Source: Gordonia sp. SID5947 (GTDB lineage Bacteria > Actinomycetota > Actinomycetes > Mycobacteriales > Mycobacteriaceae). From it: a stretch of DNA of 64,000 bases. The DNA lies in the NCBI RefSeq assembly GCF_009862785.1, contig NZ_WWHU01000001.1, positions 2,852,001 through 2,916,000 of the forward strand. Reading direction: 5' to 3'. The notes under the pieces are model-generated. The model was not told where the DNA came from, did no database searches, and saw only the letters and a program-made list of their open reading frames with translations. Below, one piece after another: positions 16,950 through 24,759 of the stretch; the stretch's first letter is position 1; every line of letters begins with the position of its first letter. Position numbers and translations under genes: made by a program.

Positions 16950-17642
16950 ATGGGCGTGATCTATCTGGTCCGGCACGGACAGGCGGACCCGAATGCGTAC
17001 GGAATCCAGGGCACCGACGATGCTGCGCCCAACGGGCCAGGCGGTCTCACCGACACAGGTGTCATGCAGGCGCGACTGACCGGCGCATTGCTCGCCAGCC
17101 TCACCGACAAGGTGACGGCGGCGGTGAGTGGCGATCTCCCACGGCAGTCGCAGACCCTCGCCGGAGTTCTCGAAGCGTTCGACGCTGCCCCGGCTCCGGA
17201 GGTCGACCCCGACTGGAACGAGTACGCGCTGCCGGCCCTCGTCGGTTCGGCCAGCGCCGAGGAGTATCGCGACGGCCGCAGCTATCAACAGCGTCTCGAC
17301 GCCGGGCTGGCCGCGTGGATCGCCGACACAGCCCAGCACCATGAGGCGGGCGGGGAGACCTACCGCGACTTCAGCACGCGTATCTCCGCCGCCGCCGACC
17401 GCGCCGTCGCCCTGGCCGGGTCGGGACAGACCGTCGTCGTGGTCGCCTCCGCCGGCTCGATCACCCAATGGCTGGGCCAGCTCTGGGACGTGCCGGCGCA
17501 GACCTGGCCGCTGCTGTCGCGCACCATGGTGAACGCCTCGGTGTCGAAGCTGATCGTCGGACGCACGGGCGTCTCGGTGGTGTCGTTCAACGAACACGCC
17601 CACCTCGCGGATCGCGACGGCGGAGTAGCGACGTTCCGCTGA
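16950..17642 (+). CDS. Histidine phosphatase (phosphoglycerate mutase-like) family protein
   Basis: The 230-residue protein opens with the phosphohistidine motif LVRHGQADPN (His at residue 9) and has the second catalytic region near VVVASAGSITQWLG. In that region the usual His is replaced by Ala-Gly, so the exact catalytic set should be checked. It is a cytosolic phosphomonoesterase by family. It converges on the SDR-kinase-acyl-CoA dehydrogenase operon across a 170-bp repeat-filled gap, which may or may not be functionally meaningful. Confidence 0.82.
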   Translation: MGVIYLVRHGQADPNAYGIQGTDDAAPNGPGGLTDTGVMQARLTGALLASLTDKVTAAVSGDLPRQSQTLAGVLEAFDAAPAPEVDPDWNEYALPALVGSASAEEYRDGRSYQQRLDAGLAAWIADTAQHHEAGGETYRDFSTRISAAADRAVALAGSGQTVVVVASAGSITQWLGQLWDVPAQTWPLLSRTMVNASVSKLIVGRTGVSVVSFNEHAHLADRDGGVATFR

Positions 17643-17811
17643 CGGACCCTTCGAGACGCATCGCTCGTTCCTCGCGACGCTCCTCAGGGAACAGGCAGGC
17701 CGCATCGCTCGTTCCTCGCAGGGGCACGGCCTTCCGATCCCTGAGGAGCGAGCTTGCGGCAGAGGACTTTCCGATCCCTGAGGAGCGAGCTTGCGAGCGT
17801 CTCGAAGGGTC
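17643..17811. repeat. Compound dispersed repeat with inverted ends between convergent genes
   Basis: The left end GACCCTTCGAGACGC is the reverse complement of the right end (17797-17811), and GCTCCTCAGGGA answers TCCCTGAGGAGC. A 27-bp segment starting TTCCGATCCCTGAGG is repeated directly at about 17732 and 17769. The same family occurs at 4516-4597 and 27001-27107. It lies between two convergent stops and can fold into a long two-way terminator. Confidence 0.8.
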
Positions 17812-18547
17812 ACGCCCGGTGCAGATTGTTCCCCGGGCGCGTGAGAACCACGTTGGGCAACACCGCGTATCGCGACAACTGGGTGACCGAGTGCGCGATG
17901 GTGGCGACGTCACCGACGGTGATCATCTCGTCGCCGGGGATCTGCTCCTTGAGCCAATCCGACATGTCCGTGTCGACGTACCCGGGCGCGATGGTCGTCG
18001 CGCTCACGCCGTTACGGGATTCCTCGAGATTGAACGTCTCGCACAGCGAGATCAGCGCGGCCTTCGTCGAGCCGTACGCCGACAGCTCCGGCTCGGGGTA
18101 GACACCGGTGATCGACGCGATGGCGATCACCTTCGCCACACCGTTGGTCTCGGCGGTGGCGCGCAACGTCGGCAACAGCGTCTGCAGAAGAATGTACGGC
18201 GCACGGACATTCACCTGATAGAGGCGATCGAAACGACGCACCGGTAGGTCAGCGACGGCACCCTTCTGTCCCATGCCGGCGTTGATCACCAGCGTGTCGC
18301 ACCTACCGAACGCCTCGACATGCCCCGTCGCCAGTTCGGCGACGGCATCCCCGTCGGTCATGTCCGCCGGGATCACCTCCACTCGCCCGGCACCCATCTC
18401 CGAGAGCTCGGCGGCCCTGCTCTCCAACGCCTCTCGCCCACGCGAACTGATGGTGAGGTCCCAACCGTCCGCGGCGAACCGCTCGGCGATCGCCGCACCG
18501 ATCCCCCGGGACGCCCCGGTCACCAATGCCACCTTGTCATCCGACAT
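17810..18547 (-). CDS. Short-chain dehydrogenase/reductase
   Basis: The 245-residue SDR has the nucleotide-binding TGASRGIG at residues about 10-17, NAG at about 90 (NAGMGQKG), Ser in IASITGVYP and the catalytic YGSTK (Tyr and Lys at about 159 and 163). It is the last gene of a coupled operon: its ATG lies 11 bp inside the kinase gene. It probably oxidises or reduces a hydroxyacyl intermediate of the same pathway; coenzyme preference is not clear. Confidence 0.9.
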   Translation of the reverse strand: MSDDKVALVTGASRGIGAAIAERFAADGWDLTISSRGREALESRAAELSEMGAGRVEVIPADMTDGDAVAELATGHVEAFGRCDTLVINAGMGQKGAVADLPVRRFDRLYQVNVRAPYILLQTLLPTLRATAETNGVAKVIAIASITGVYPEPELSAYGSTKAALISLCETFNLEESRNGVSATTIAPGYVDTDMSDWLKEQIPGDEMITVGDVATIAHSVTQLSRYAVLPNVVLTRPGNNLHRA

Positions 18548-19565
18548 TCCGTGTCCCCCTCAGCTGTTCCAGACCGGCAGAAATGAACTCGGCCGTTGCC
18601 TCACCGGCGCTTTCCGCGCCGTCCGACGATGCGCCGGCCCGTGCCCGGTGTGCGATACCTTCCGCGACCACACCGAGTTTCAGATTCGCCAGTGCCAGGT
18701 AGAAGTCCCAGTCACCCAGGTCACGTCCGGTCCGCGTGGCGTAACGCTCGGCGATGTCGTCGGCCGACGGATAGCGATCGCTGGTCCACGCCGCCTCGAA
18801 GCCGACCACCTGGTCGAAGCCAGGGCGACGGTACACGCACATCAGCGCGATGTCGGTGAGCGGGTCGCCGAGTGTCGACAACTCCCAATCCACCACCGCG
18901 CGAACAATTCCCGGGTCATCGGCCGAGGCGATGGTGTTGTCCACCCGATAGTCACCGTGCACGATGGTGTTGCGCGCCTCGGTCGGCACGCGGTCACCGA
19001 GCGCGGCGACCAACTTGTCCACGTCGTCGAGCTCGCGGCTCTTCACGTGCCCCCACTGACGCGCCCACAGCTTCACCTGCCGCGCGACAAAACCATCGGG
19101 CCGACCGAACTCGCCCAGCCCGACAGCCCGGTAGTCCACCTCGTGCAGCCGGGCCAACGTCTCGACGAGCCCGTCGAGGTTGCGCTCGATATCGCTGTCC
19201 GACAATGCTTTCAGGTCAGTCGACGTACGGATGACCGGTCCGTCGACAAACTCCACCACCGTGAACGGCGCGCCGAAGACCTCCCCGTCGGAATCGATCG
19301 CGACAGTTCGCGCCACCGGGACGTCGGTCTGCTGCAGCGCGCTCGTCACCGCCCATTCGCGGTTCATGTCGTGCGCCGACGGGGTGAGCCCGCTCGTCGG
19401 TGGACGGCGCACCACCCAGTGCGAAACATCGTCACGCACACTGAAGGTGAGATTCGACTTGCCGCCGCTGATGAGATCGACGCGGAGGTCCCCGATGACG
19501 TCGACGCCGCGGCCGACCAGGAAGTCCCGAAGCAGAACAGAATTCAATGCCGGGTGTTCGCTCAC
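18537..19565 (-). CDS. Phosphotransferase of the aminoglycoside/choline kinase fold, acyl-CoA dehydrogenase-linked type
   Basis: The 342-residue protein has the APH kinase fold: GGKSNLTFSV nucleotide-binding loop near residue 35, catalytic loop VHGDYRVDNTI and the metal-binding VVDWELSTLGDP. This subgroup is found next to, or fused to, acyl-CoA dehydrogenases (as in ACAD10/ACAD11 and the LvaA kinase of levulinate catabolism), where it phosphorylates 4-hydroxyacyl-CoA. GTG 19565 overlaps the stop of the acyl-CoA dehydrogenase gene. The genetic coupling strongly suggests a shared substrate; that it is a 4-hydroxyacyl-CoA is inference. It is not expected to give drug resistance. Confidence 0.87.
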   Translation of the reverse strand: MSEHPALNSVLLRDFLVGRGVDVIGDLRVDLISGGKSNLTFSVRDDVSHWVVRRPPTSGLTPSAHDMNREWAVTSALQQTDVPVARTVAIDSDGEVFGAPFTVVEFVDGPVIRTSTDLKALSDSDIERNLDGLVETLARLHEVDYRAVGLGEFGRPDGFVARQVKLWARQWGHVKSRELDDVDKLVAALGDRVPTEARNTIVHGDYRVDNTIASADDPGIVRAVVDWELSTLGDPLTDIALMCVYRRPGFDQVVGFEAAWTSDRYPSADDIAERYATRTGRDLGDWDFYLALANLKLGVVAEGIAHRARAGASSDGAESAGEATAEFISAGLEQLRGTRNVG

Positions 19566-20785
19566 CGGCTCGCCCCCGACCCGGCCGACTGGGCTGCTTT
19601 CCGTGCCCGGCCGATCGCCCGGCGGGCGATGGCCCATCGGTGCACCTCGGACGGCCCGTCGTAGATACGGAACGGACGCAGCTCACGCTGCAGCCGTGCG
19701 AGCGGCAGGTCGTCGGAGACACCCATCCCGCCACACATCTGGATGCTGCGGTCGGCGATCCTGGTGTATGCCTCCGCGGCAAAGGTCTTGGCGATGGAGG
19801 TCTCGTTCGACGCGTGGTTGCCCAGATCGAGTTCGTGACAAGCCTTCACCAGCAGTGCGTTACTCGCCGCCAGGTCGATCTCGTTGTCGGCGACCATCTG
19901 CTGGATCATGCCGAGGTCGCCGAGCTTGCCGCCGAATCCTTCTCGTCGCGACACGTAGTCGACGGCGACGTCGTGGCAGCGCTGCGCCGAGCCGAACCAC
20001 CGCATCACATGGGTCATCCGCGCCGGACCCAACCGCACCTGCGCGTAGCGGTAGCCCTCGTCGACCTCACCGAGGATGTCCTCGTCGGGGACGAAGACGT
20101 CGGTGAAGCTGACCTCGCAGTGGCCGCCGATCATCGAACGGTCGGTGGTCACGATGTGCCGGTCCACGGAGATCCCCGCAGTGTCGGCCGGGGCGAGGAA
20201 CATCGTCGCGCCGCCGCGGTCACCGGGTGCGCCCGCGGTGCGCGCCATGATGATGAAGAACCCCGCACCCTCGGCGCCGGTGATGAACCGCTTCTCGCCG
20301 TTGATCTTCCAACCGCCGTCCACCTTGACGGCGCTGGTGCGCAAGGCATTGGGATCGGAGCCCGCGCCCGGCGAGGGTTCGGTCATCGCAAATGCCGAGC
20401 GGACGTCGCCGGCCGCGAGCGGGGCAAGGTACTTGTGCTTCTGCTCCTGGCTGGCGACGTGCGCGAGCATGTGGACGTTGCCCTCATCGGGCGCGCCGAT
20501 GTGCAGTGCCACCGGCCCGAAGGTCGAGTATCCGGCGGCCGCGAAGACCGGTGCGCGGTCGGACATGTTGAGACCGAGCCCACCGAACTCGACCGGCGCG
20601 TGCGGTGCGAAGATCCCCTCGGCCTTGGCCTTCGCGTTGAGCTCGCGACGCAGGTCGTCCCCGCCGGCCGCGGTGACGTCGCCGCCATGGGCGTTCTCGA
20701 TCGGCAAGACGTGGTCGCGTACGAATCGGCTCGTCTTGTCGACGATCTCCGAGACATTCGGGTCGTAGCTCAGGTCTACGGGCAT
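19562..20785 (-). CDS. Acyl-CoA dehydrogenase, kinase-linked type
   Basis: The 407-residue flavoenzyme has the family motifs FAMTEPSPGAGSDP (FAD-binding) and QMCGGMGVSDDLPLARLQRELRPFRIYDGPSEVH (C-terminal FAD and substrate contacts). The start ATG 20785 has GAGGAG 6 nt upstream. It heads the operon dehydrogenase-kinase-SDR, each joined by overlapping stop and start. A TetR gene lies 100 bp upstream on the same strand. With an LvaC-like role it could remove phosphate from a 4-phosphoacyl-CoA to give an enoyl-CoA, but ordinary alpha,beta-dehydrogenation is equally possible from sequence. Confidence 0.92.
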   Translation of the reverse strand: MPVDLSYDPNVSEIVDKTSRFVRDHVLPIENAHGGDVTAAGGDDLRRELNAKAKAEGIFAPHAPVEFGGLGLNMSDRAPVFAAAGYSTFGPVALHIGAPDEGNVHMLAHVASQEQKHKYLAPLAAGDVRSAFAMTEPSPGAGSDPNALRTSAVKVDGGWKINGEKRFITGAEGAGFFIIMARTAGAPGDRGGATMFLAPADTAGISVDRHIVTTDRSMIGGHCEVSFTDVFVPDEDILGEVDEGYRYAQVRLGPARMTHVMRWFGSAQRCHDVAVDYVSRREGFGGKLGDLGMIQQMVADNEIDLAASNALLVKACHELDLGNHASNETSIAKTFAAEAYTRIADRSIQMCGGMGVSDDLPLARLQRELRPFRIYDGPSEVHRWAIARRAIGRARKAAQSAGSGASR

Positions 20786-20887
20786 GGCATCTCCTCAAGG
20801 TCCGCCGACCGAGCGATCGTTCGGCGCCCTCACGATGCCAGCCGCGAAGACGCCGGTCAAGTCGGACCGGCGTCGATGCCGGCCGGA

Positions 20888-21541
20888 TCAGTTCGCGTCG
20901 GCGACGGCGCGGTATCCGACCAGCGCGCGGGCGAGCTGCAGGTTGCGCGCAATGAGTTCGTCGGCACCGAGTTCGCCGTCGAGCTTGAACCAGGTCGACA
21001 CCCCGACGCACATCGTGGCGACCGCGCGACTCGCATCTTTGGGGTATCGGGTGGAGAACACCCCGGCCTCGACACCCGCAAAGACGACCTCGTCGACCAT
21101 GTGCTGCTGCCGGTCCCGATGCCCGATATAGGTCTGCCGGTAGCTGTCGTCGAGACTCCGGATCTCGGTGGACCCGACGAACGCCTGCTCTCGCCGATAC
21201 ATGTGGAACCTCAGGAGCGACTCGACCACCGCGTCGAACTGATCGATGGGTTCGTCACCGGCCTCGGAGATGGCCCTTTCCGACCGGCTCAGCAGGTCCG
21301 TCATGGTCCGTTCCAGCAGGCCCTGCAGCAACGACTGTTTCGACGGGTAGTGGTGATAGAGCCCGGGCACGGACAGATTCGCGCGGGACGCGATCTCCCG
21401 CACCGACGTCCCGTGATAGCCCTGCTCGGCGAACGCGGCCAGCGCCGCCGCCAGCGGTACCGGGAGTTCCGCCTCGCCGAAGTCTCGCCATTCACCGATG
21501 GAGTGTGGGCGCACCTCCGCCTCGCCGGCTCCACTACTCAT
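20888..21541 (-). CDS. TetR-family transcriptional regulator
   Basis: The 217-residue protein has a TetR helix-turn-helix at about residues 25-75 (AALAAFAEQGYHGTSVREIASRANLSVPGLYHHYPSK) and a helical ligand domain. ATG 21541 is preferred because TATGTT lies 7 nt upstream; an in-frame ATG at 21553 sits within that box. It precedes the acyl-CoA dehydrogenase operon on the same strand and is the likely regulator of it; this is inferred from position. Confidence 0.88.
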   Translation of the reverse strand: MSSGAGEAEVRPHSIGEWRDFGEAELPVPLAAALAAFAEQGYHGTSVREIASRANLSVPGLYHHYPSKQSLLQGLLERTMTDLLSRSERAISEAGDEPIDQFDAVVESLLRFHMYRREQAFVGSTEIRSLDDSYRQTYIGHRDRQQHMVDEVVFAGVEAGVFSTRYPKDASRAVATMCVGVSTWFKLDGELGADELIARNLQLARALVGYRAVADAN

Positions 21542-21548
21542 GGGTTCC

Positions 21549-21554
21549 AACATA
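21549..21554 (-). promoter_or_regulatory. -10 box TATGTT of the TetR gene
   Basis: TATGTT is 7 nt before ATG 21541 on the minus strand and sets the start. Confidence 0.55.
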
Positions 21555-21601
21555 GCGTCCCTGCGGGTATGGCGGTGAAGCGGCAACACATGGACCGACC
21601 G

Positions 21602-22269
21602 CTATGCGCCGAACCGTTCCACTCCGTCGGCGAGTGCCATCATCAGCCCGACGCTCACTCTCGCCACTCCCTCCCGGTCGAGGTCCAGGTGGCCGTCGAG
21701 CCACGCGGCCAGCAGGTGAGCGAGACCGCCGACCTGGAAATGCGCCGCGGCCAGGGCCTTCGGATGCGACCTGACCTCTACCACCCCGAGGCCGATTGCA
21801 GAGTCAGTCCTGCGAAGAGCGCGGTCGATTCCATTCGCTTGGCCGCGATCGTCGGGCTGAGCAACGACTGCGAGAACAACAGTCGCCCCTTGCGCCGGTC
21901 CTCGTCGATGATGCGGACGATCGTGGCGATGGCACCACTCACCTTGCTCTCGACGTCGTCGCCGGCGCCGAAGGCGGCGAGCGCGTCCTCGGAGATCTCG
22001 GCGATCACCTCGTCGAACGTGGCGTTGACCAGTGCCTCGATCGAATCGAAGCTCTCGTAGAAGTAGCGCGTGGTGAGTCCGGCCTCCCGACACACCCCAC
22101 GCACCGTGACCGACCCTCCGTCGGAGGCGCCGAGCAGCTCGAGCGCGGCGTCGATGAGAGTGGCTCGTCGACGGGCGACGCGGCTGCCGCCGTCCTCCCC
22201 GCCATACGCACGCAGTCTGCCGCCGGTACTCGAAGAGCCGGTCGGCCTGGTCTCGGAGGTGCTTGCCAC
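21602..22269 (-). pseudogene. TetR-family regulator, apparent frameshift near the C-terminus
   Basis: From GTG 22269 the frame gives a good TetR N-terminus (ATLIDAALELLGASDGGSVTVRGVCREAGLTTRYFYESFDS) and runs to a premature stop at 21778. The next frame then continues with helical TetR-like sequence (VEVRSHPKALAAAHFQVGG...) to a stop at 21602. Adding one base to the GGGG run (21784-21787 on the plus strand) joins the two into 222 residues. It is divergent from the DUF2236 oxygenase gene, its probable target. The break may be a sequencing error, since three other genes here break the same way. Confidence 0.75.
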
Positions 22270-22278
22270 ACGTCCATC

Positions 22279-22308
22279 TTGACACCGACGACCATGACAT
22301 CGTTGAAT
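22279..22308 (+). promoter_or_regulatory. Sigma-A-type promoter of the DUF2236 gene
   Basis: A perfect -35 TTGACA (22279-22284), an 18-bp spacer and -10 TTGAAT (22303-22308) lie upstream of the oxygenase gene. Transcription would start near 22315, downstream of ATG 22307, which supports GTG 22364 as the real start. Confidence 0.6.
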
Positions 22309-22363
22309 GAAAGAGAAAACACGCGTTGTCAGAATGCGTCCCGAGCAACTTCAGGGAGTCCTG

Positions 22364-23278
22364 GTGAGCACCGAACCGATCATCGATGACGTCGATCTGC
22401 CGACCGCATACTCGGCAACAGCGCCGGATACCGAATACCTACCACCGGCCGCCCGGATGACGCGCGGCGAACTCGACGCCCTACCGACCCGGATGAACGA
22501 GATGAAGGGCATCTCGGCGCTGGCCGGCCCCGCCAACGTGATCATGCAGCTCGCGATGCCCGCGGTCGGTTACGGCGTGTACGAGAGCCGGGTCGACAGC
22601 GGCAACCTGTTCAAGCACCCCATCAAGCGCACTCGCACCACCCTGAGCTACCTCGCGGTTGCCGTGATGGGCAGTCCGGCCGATCGCAAGGCGTATCGCA
22701 AGGCGGTAGGCAAGGCGCACGCCAAGGTCCGCTCCACCGCGGACAGTCCCGTGAAGTACAACGCCTTCGATCCCGCACTGCAGCTCTGGGTGGCGGCCTG
22801 CCTCTACAAGGGCTGGGAGGACATGCAGCACATCTACGGCGATCCCGCGGACATCACCGACGAGGCGTATCAGAACGGGGCGGTCCTCGGCACCACGCTG
22901 CAGGTGCCGCGCGAGATGTGGCCGGCCACCCGGGCCGATTTCGAGGAGTACTGGAACGAGACCGTCGAGAGCTTCGAGATCGACCCGGTCATCCGCGAGC
23001 ACCTGATGAGCATCACCCGTGCCGAGTTCATGCCGCGCTGGTTCAGCGTGCTGGTCGGCTGGTGGTTCGAACTGCTGACCATCGGCTTCCTGCCCGAGAA
23101 CTTCCGCGACAAGATGGGGCTCGAGTTCAAGCCGTGGCAACGCGTCGTCTTCGACACCCACAACAAGGTCGCCCGCGCCATCAGCAACCGACTGCCGAAA
23201 CCGCTGCGTGAATTCCCGTTCAACCTCTTGTTGTGGGATGTCCGCTTCCGTATCCGGACCAAGCGTCCCCTGGTCTGA
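22364..23278 (+). CDS. Oxygenase MpaB-like / DUF2236 family protein
   Basis: The 304-residue protein belongs to the DUF2236 family, which includes latex-clearing protein Lcp and fungal MpaB, haem- or metal-dependent oxygenases. The conserved block NAFDPALQLWVAACLYKGWEDM is at about residues 130-152, and LMSITRAEFMPRWFSVLVGWW follows near 220. GTG 22364 is chosen for its AGGGAG site and the upstream promoter; ATG 22307 is the longest alternative. It has no signal peptide. The divergent broken TetR gene is its probable regulator. The substrate is unknown; steroid or terpenoid oxidation is speculation. Confidence 0.85.
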   Translation: MSTEPIIDDVDLPTAYSATAPDTEYLPPAARMTRGELDALPTRMNEMKGISALAGPANVIMQLAMPAVGYGVYESRVDSGNLFKHPIKRTRTTLSYLAVAVMGSPADRKAYRKAVGKAHAKVRSTADSPVKYNAFDPALQLWVAACLYKGWEDMQHIYGDPADITDEAYQNGAVLGTTLQVPREMWPATRADFEEYWNETVESFEIDPVIREHLMSITRAEFMPRWFSVLVGWWFELLTIGFLPENFRDKMGLEFKPWQRVVFDTHNKVARAISNRLPKPLREFPFNLLLWDVRFRIRTKRPLV

Positions 23279-23289
23279 GGACGTCCCGC

Positions 23290-23321
23290 GGGTCTCGATA
23301 AGCCGCTCGCTGTCGAGACCC
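23290..23321. terminator. Two-way terminator hairpin
   Basis: GGGTCTCGA and TCGAGACCC form a 9-bp perfect stem with a 14-nt loop, filling the 44-bp gap between convergent stops at 23278 and 23323. Confidence 0.8.
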
Positions 23322-23322
23322 C

Positions 23323-24627
23323 TCACACCCGCTGCAACGCAGTCGGATTCACGTCGGCGACGGATGTGTGCCCGGCCAGCCCGAGCGTGAGGTCGAGTTC
23401 GGCGATGATGTTGGCGACCACATCGCGCGCGCCGTCGGCGCCGGCCAGCGCGAGACCATACATGTGCGGACGGCCGATACACGCGGCGTCTGCGCCGAGT
23501 GCGAGTGCCTTGAAGACGTCGGCGCCCGTGTGAATACCCGAATCCACGAGCACCTTGATCCGCCCGTCCACGGCAGGAGCGATCGCCGCGAGGGCATCGA
23601 TCGAGCCGATCGCACCGTCGACCTGACGGCCGCCGTGGTTGGACACGATGATCCCGTCGACACCGGCATCGACGGCCCGGCGCGCGTCGTCGGGATGCAG
23701 GACCCCCTTGAGAACGATCGGCAACGACGTCCGGTCACGCAACCCCTCGATGTCGTCCCAGTTCAACGAGGGCCGTGAGTAGATGTCGAGAAAGGTCTGC
23801 ACCGCGACCCTCGGCTCCGGCCTGCGCAGGTTGTCACGCATCCGGCCCGGCGCGTTGCGGGCGATGGAGAAGAGGGTCTTGATGGCGCCGAGGGAGATCT
23901 CCGGACGCTGGCCGCCCATGGCAGATCGGACGCGCTCGGCGACGATCTCGGTGAAGCGCGGGTCCGAGGTGTACTGATCGATGCCCTCCCCCCGCGCGAA
24001 CGGCAACGACCCCAGGTTCAGATCCTGCGGGCGCCAGCCGAGCATCGTGGTGTCGAGCGTGACCGCGACGGCGGCGGCACCCATCTTCTCGGCACGCGCG
24101 AGCAGGCTGTCGACGAGCTCGTCGTCGGTGGACCAGTACAGCTGGAACCAGCGTGGCGCGCCCGGCCGGACCCGATCCATCTCGGCCGCCACCGTCTCCA
24201 TCGGGGCACTGCCCTGATTCGAGAAGATGTAGGGCACACCGAGTTCGGCGGCCGCATGCCCGATGTGTACGTCGGCGTCGCGAGCGGCGAGCGCGCCGGC
24301 ACCCACCGGCGAGAACAGCACGGGCGCCGGAAGATGCTGCCCGAACAGCTCGATGCCGGTGGTCCGCGACGACACGTCGCGCAGCACCCGGGGCACGATC
24401 GCCCACCGGTCGAGTGCGGCGCGATTCGCCGTCATCGTGGAGCCCTCGCCCGCACCGCCGGCGATGTAGGCCCACGCCCGCTCCGACATCGCGCGCCGCG
24501 CCTGGCGTTCGAGTTCGGCATGGTCGGTGGGCACTCGCGGCCTGCGCCCGTGGATGCCTTGCGTGTAGATCTCGTTCTGGCGCAGGCGGCCGGCACCGGC
24601 CATGGGCGTCTCGGCGGATTCGGTCAC
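23323..24627 (-). CDS. FMN-dependent alpha-hydroxy-acid oxidising enzyme (lactate oxidase/monooxygenase family)
   Basis: The 434-residue TIM-barrel flavoenzyme has IVSNHGGRQVDG with the catalytic His and Arg, WFQLYWSTDDELV, LKGVLHPDDARRAVDAG and VLVDSGIHTGADVFKALALGA, the FMN phosphate-binding part. Its size and the long loop in the middle resemble L-lactate 2-monooxygenase and mycobacterial LldD2-type proteins. It oxidises an L-2-hydroxy acid; lactate is the likely but unproven substrate. GTG 24627 is chosen for GGAG 7 nt upstream; GTG 24636 is also open. It stands alone, convergent with the oxygenase gene. Confidence 0.88.
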   Translation of the reverse strand: MTESAETPMAGAGRLRQNEIYTQGIHGRRPRVPTDHAELERQARRAMSERAWAYIAGGAGEGSTMTANRAALDRWAIVPRVLRDVSSRTTGIELFGQHLPAPVLFSPVGAGALAARDADVHIGHAAAELGVPYIFSNQGSAPMETVAAEMDRVRPGAPRWFQLYWSTDDELVDSLLARAEKMGAAAVAVTLDTTMLGWRPQDLNLGSLPFARGEGIDQYTSDPRFTEIVAERVRSAMGGQRPEISLGAIKTLFSIARNAPGRMRDNLRRPEPRVAVQTFLDIYSRPSLNWDDIEGLRDRTSLPIVLKGVLHPDDARRAVDAGVDGIIVSNHGGRQVDGAIGSIDALAAIAPAVDGRIKVLVDSGIHTGADVFKALALGADAACIGRPHMYGLALAGADGARDVVANIIAELDLTLGLAGHTSVADVNPTALQRV

Positions 24628-24759
24628 GGTCGGCACTCCACGCTCATCGGGGCGATCATGGGTACATCGTAGGGTTCGCCCCGTCGTGAGTGGGAGCTGT
24701 CACACAGGTCTCCCGGGCGCGCCCGATAGGCTGGCTGGCACATCGATTGGGAGGTCGTC

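Noticed and set aside
18537..19565. Kinase-fold gene considered as an aminoglycoside resistance gene
   Set aside because: Its coupling to an acyl-CoA dehydrogenase and SDR, and the subgroup motifs, point to CoA-ester metabolism.
19547..22060. An 837-codon open frame on the plus strand across the acyl-CoA dehydrogenase and TetR genes
   Set aside because: Antisense shadow typical of high-GC DNA; low-complexity composition and no domain.
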